Source: Paenibacillus sp. ACRRX
GTDB lineage: Bacteria > Bacillota > Bacilli > Paenibacillales > Paenibacillaceae
Direction: 5' to 3'
Assembly: GCF_022346885.1 (NCBI RefSeq)
Contig: NZ_JAKRNK010000002.1
Span: forward strand, 1-64,000
Length of the DNA stretch: 64,000 nucleotides
How positions within the stretch are numbered: position 1 is the first letter of the stretch; each line of letters opens with the position of its first letter. Below, piece after piece: positions 62,172 to 64,000 of the stretch. The translations under genes and the position numbers were made by a program. A model generated the notes under the pieces. The model was not told the origin of the DNA. It saw nothing but the letters and a program-made list of their open reading frames with translations, and did no database searches.

Positions 62172-62591
62172 CTACTGTTCCAGCACCTTTTCAAGCTCGC
62201 CGCACCATTTACCCCAGCCATACTTAGCTCCTGCGAGTGCTTGCTCATTCGAAATTCCGGTTTGTTCAAGGTGAAGATTAACCATTCCATCCTCTAGATG
62301 TTGGAGTGTCCAAGTGATTAAGTGCTTTTCTCCGCTTTCCCATGTATAGGACAACTTGTTAGGTGCGTCCACGATAAGCACTTCGCCTTCAATAATTCCA
62401 TTCCACCATTCAGTCGGCTGAGTGCTGAACTGAAAATGATGTCCTACAACAGGTTTAAAATCATTTTCCATCGCCTGACCGGTATGGATATTGTGCACCC
62501 ATTTGGCTAGCATGCTGGAATCGGTTAAGGCAGACCAAAGCTTCTCAATCGTTGTCTTGTACTGAAAATCTAAAGATAATGTTAAACTCAT
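62172..62591 (-). CDS. SRPBCC/AHSA1-domain protein
   Basis: 139 residues, a START-like helix-grip fold: SLDFQYKTTIEKLWSALTDSSMLAKWV, YTWESGEKHLITWTLQHLEDGMVNLHLEQTG, GWGKWCGELEKVLEQ. It overlaps the ArsR gene stop (ATGA), the common two-gene pairing of ArsR regulator with an SRPBCC protein. A hydrophobic ligand is probable; none is known. Confidence 0.9.
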   Translation of the reverse strand: MSLTLSLDFQYKTTIEKLWSALTDSSMLAKWVHNIHTGQAMENDFKPVVGHHFQFSTQPTEWWNGIIEGEVLIVDAPNKLSYTWESGEKHLITWTLQHLEDGMVNLHLEQTGISNEQALAGAKYGWGKWCGELEKVLEQ

Positions 62592-62920
62592 TCTTCTTCC
62601 TCCTCTAATAGCTGCTTCAAGCGCAGCATATTCGTACTCCAGAACTTACTATAAAAAGCCACCCAATCTTGAACTTCGCTAAGTGGAGCGGCGTTTAGCC
62701 TAAACCGCGTTTCTCTACCAACTTTCCGGTCGAGTACTAGTCCGGCCTCTTTAAGGATCGTCAAATGCTTGGATACGGCTGTACGGCCCATCTGAAACTG
62801 TGCCGTTAATTCATGAAGCGGTATCTCCTCTGCTTCTGCTAATAGTCGTATCAGTCGACGTCTAGTTGGATCTGCAATCGCATCAAACACATCTCGTAAC
62901 TGGTTGTTCTCACTCACCAC
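62588..62920 (-). CDS. ArsR-family transcriptional regulator
   Basis: 110 residues, GTG start at 62920 or the next codon, after GGAGGGAG. Winged helix IADPTRRRLIRLLAEAEEIPLHELTAQFQMGRTAVSKHLTILKEAGLVLDRKVGRETRF. There are no metal-binding Cys clusters, so it belongs to the non-metal group that partners SRPBCC proteins. It is transcribed together with the following gene. Confidence 0.9.
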   Translation of the reverse strand: MVSENNQLRDVFDAIADPTRRRLIRLLAEAEEIPLHELTAQFQMGRTAVSKHLTILKEAGLVLDRKVGRETRFRLNAAPLSEVQDWVAFYSKFWSTNMLRLKQLLEEEEE

Positions 62921-63044
62921 ACTCCCTCCAAAATATTATTTTATGTCGTAGAAATCTATTGGTGGCACGAAAGGACAGCCTTTAATTATAGCCACCTCCC
63001 TAAAAGTTAGTAGCTCTTCGGACGCAGCGACCATACAGCGATAT

Positions 63045-63134
63045 TTAGTGCAGCATATGAAAAGCGAAGTACATTATGAAAACATAATCAGCATAATGGT
63101 TAGCAAGCGCATGAGATAAAGCCGCGCCAGTCAT
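63045..63134 (-). pseudogene. Short open frame, possible C-terminal piece of a membrane protein
   Basis: 29 codons: MTGAALSHALANHYADYVF, then IMYFAFHMLH. It is hydrophobic and might be the end of a DoxX-like protein, but it is too short to be sure. It lies just downstream of the strong regulated promoter at 63165-63216, so the gene that promoter once served may have been deleted. Confidence 0.25.
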
Positions 63135-63164
63135 AGTACTTTCCAAATGACTAACCCCTTATTG

Positions 63165-63216
63165 GACACCATTTAGTGACACTTTGATTATATGTCACCA
63201 TTTGGTGTCCCGTCAA
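63165..63216 (-). promoter_or_regulatory. Strong minus-strand promoter with two tandem dyads
   Basis: -35 TTGACG (top 63211-63216), 18-bp spacer and perfect -10 TATAAT (top ATTATA 63187-63192). Dyads GTCACCATTTGGTGTC (63194-63209, in the spacer) and GACACCATTTAGTGAC (63165-63180, at the start of transcription) flank the -10. This is a typical repressor arrangement. The first intact gene downstream is the ArsR gene, about 250 bp away. Confidence 0.68.
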
Positions 63217-63342
63217 GCAGACCCACTTGGAAAGTTACAAGGTGCTTATATCTCTATTCTGCCCGCCTGCTCATAGAGTGAGTTCAAATTTATTTTAACC
63301 CTGAGCATAAGCCTGTTAATTAGCTTTCACAGCATCTTGCCC

Positions 63343-63490
63343 CTATCGACGGAGCCTATTCGCGATCAACAGCGCGGCTAATCCGATCGTCACCTTGAGT
63401 GTCATTGGTAGACCATTCATCACATCGACGACCATATGCAGCTTATAGCCAATGCACTACACTTGATGGTCAAATGTGTCGAAATTAACT
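63343..63490 (-). pseudogene. Degraded transposase fragment
   Basis: Minus-strand translation gives GYKLHMVVDVMNGLPMTLKVT, then IGLAALLIANRLRR and a stop, with an in-frame stop before it. GYKLH..VD...GLP resembles the DDE transposase core of IS elements. No terminal inverted repeats were found, so only a scar is left. Together with the promoter at 63165-63216 this describes the gene-free stretch 62921-63587. Confidence 0.45.
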
Positions 63491-63524
63491 CCCATTTAGC
63501 ATTGATGCTGGTGTGTTTGCTTGT

Positions 63525-63577
63525 ACAATAAACGACGCACCTTCCCTCATCAACAAGGGTGGCGCGCCGTTTATTGT
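63525..63577. terminator. Inverted repeat after the serine hydrolase gene
   Basis: ACAATAAACG (63525-63534) pairs with CGTTTATTGT (63568-63577), with additional CGC/GCG pairing inside. It is 11 bp past the stop at 63588. The T tract is weak on the minus strand and better on the plus strand. Confidence 0.55.
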
Positions 63578-63587
63578 CTTTTCTCAA

Positions 63588-64000
63588 TTATTGACCAAAT
63601 TCAGCCTTAATTACACTCAAACGCTGCTCCCACGTATCACTATGCATCGCATTAATAGCTACGGCCAGCACATGCTCCCCACCTATTAAACCCCCAGCAT
63701 ATGACGAACTTCCGTGTATATCGCCGCCATGTCCCCAGAACGTCTCGCCATTAGGCAGTTTCATTCCGATCATTCCTAATCCATAGAGACCTAACTCGGT
63801 TTGTACACCATTCAGCATCTGCTGTAAAGTCTCCGGCTTCAAGAGCTTACCACCTAACAACGCACTATAAAATGTATTCAAATCTTTGCCCGTGGAGATC
63901 ATATCACCAGCTGCATTCCCCCACGATGGATTAATCTCGGTGAAGTCTACTAACTTATTGTCCTTACTGTTCATTGGAATCGAATAACCTCTAGCATGTA
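63588..64000 (-). CDS. Serine hydrolase of the beta-lactamase / DD-peptidase family (C-terminal part)
   Basis: The frame is open to the window edge; the upstream codons read HARGYSIP before MNSKDNK, so the internal ATG at 63974 is not the start. HARGY, NPSWGNAAGDMISTGKDLNTFYSALLGGKLL and the third catalytic motif WGHGGDIHGSSSY (His-x-Gly) identify a class C beta-lactamase/DD-peptidase-like hydrolase. The SxxK and YxN motifs lie outside the window. About 137 residues are seen. Confidence 0.88.
   Translation of the reverse strand, partial: HARGYSIPMNSKDNKLVDFTEINPSWGNAAGDMISTGKDLNTFYSALLGGKLLKPETLQQMLNGVQTELGLYGLGMIGMKLPNGETFWGHGGDIHGSSSYAGGLIGGEHVLAVAINAMHSDTWEQRLSVIKAEFGQ

Noticed and set aside
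1-64000. CRISPR arrays, tRNA, rRNA or prophage genes
   Set aside because: No regularly spaced repeats, no cloverleaf-like sequences and no phage structural genes were recognised by eye; small RNAs cannot be excluded.

Overview
The window reads as chromosome of a spore-forming Bacillales bacterium, most likely a Paenibacillus. The reasons are a YesM/YesN two-component pair, a surface-anchored enzyme with SLH domains, an intact spore-coat cotJABC operon, Bacillus-type narGHJI with nreBC, moderate GC content and strong AGGAGG ribosome sites. I saw no rRNA, tRNA or CRISPR array. Both ends cut a gene: a GH112 phosphorylase on the left and a serine hydrolase on the right.

Region 1 (1-25.8 kb, all minus strand) is a carbohydrate utilisation locus. 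A secreted SLH-anchored PL8 lyase would cut a uronic-acid polysaccharide outside the cell. An ABC importer (two permeases and a lipoprotein, no ATPase) takes up the products. GH88 removes the unsaturated uronate, and the KduI, KduD-like, KdgK and KdgA steps convert it to pyruvate and glyceraldehyde-3-phosphate. Two alpha-L-fucosidases (GH29, GH95), a fuculose-phosphate aldolase and a GH112 phosphorylase add fucose and beta-galactoside handling. Seven promoters here share one layout: TGACC-type direct repeats 20-22 bp apart, with the distal copy 55-56 bp from the -10 box. This is probably the target of the local AraC-type regulator YesN.

Region 2 (26-37.5 kb) holds a racemase and a Gram-positive version of the enigmatic E. 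coli yhf/php operon (yhfZ, yhfY, yhfU, yhfT, php, yhfX, yhfW). A sugar-type ABC importer diverges from it. Two nearly identical 23-bp dyads flank yhfZ.

Region 3 (37.7-39.0 kb) is cotJABC.

Region 4 (39.1-58.4 kb, minus strand) is a nitrate-respiration island. It contains narGHJI, almost complete molybdopterin synthesis (moaA, moaC, moaD, moaE, moeA, moeB, mobA, mobB), modAB, ywiC, a NarK-like transporter carrying a C-terminal PAS domain, and an oxygen/nitrate sensing module (NreB-like kinase, NreC-like regulator, GAF protein). narG and narK share a long GGGGAATTCCC-type operator exactly 25 bp upstream of their -10 boxes.

Region 5 (58.5-64 kb) is a mosaic. A TetR-family regulator and a divergent-site-controlled M24 peptidase homologue share an operator. 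YdeI-like, SRPBCC and ArsR genes follow, with decayed gene remnants and the truncated serine hydrolase.
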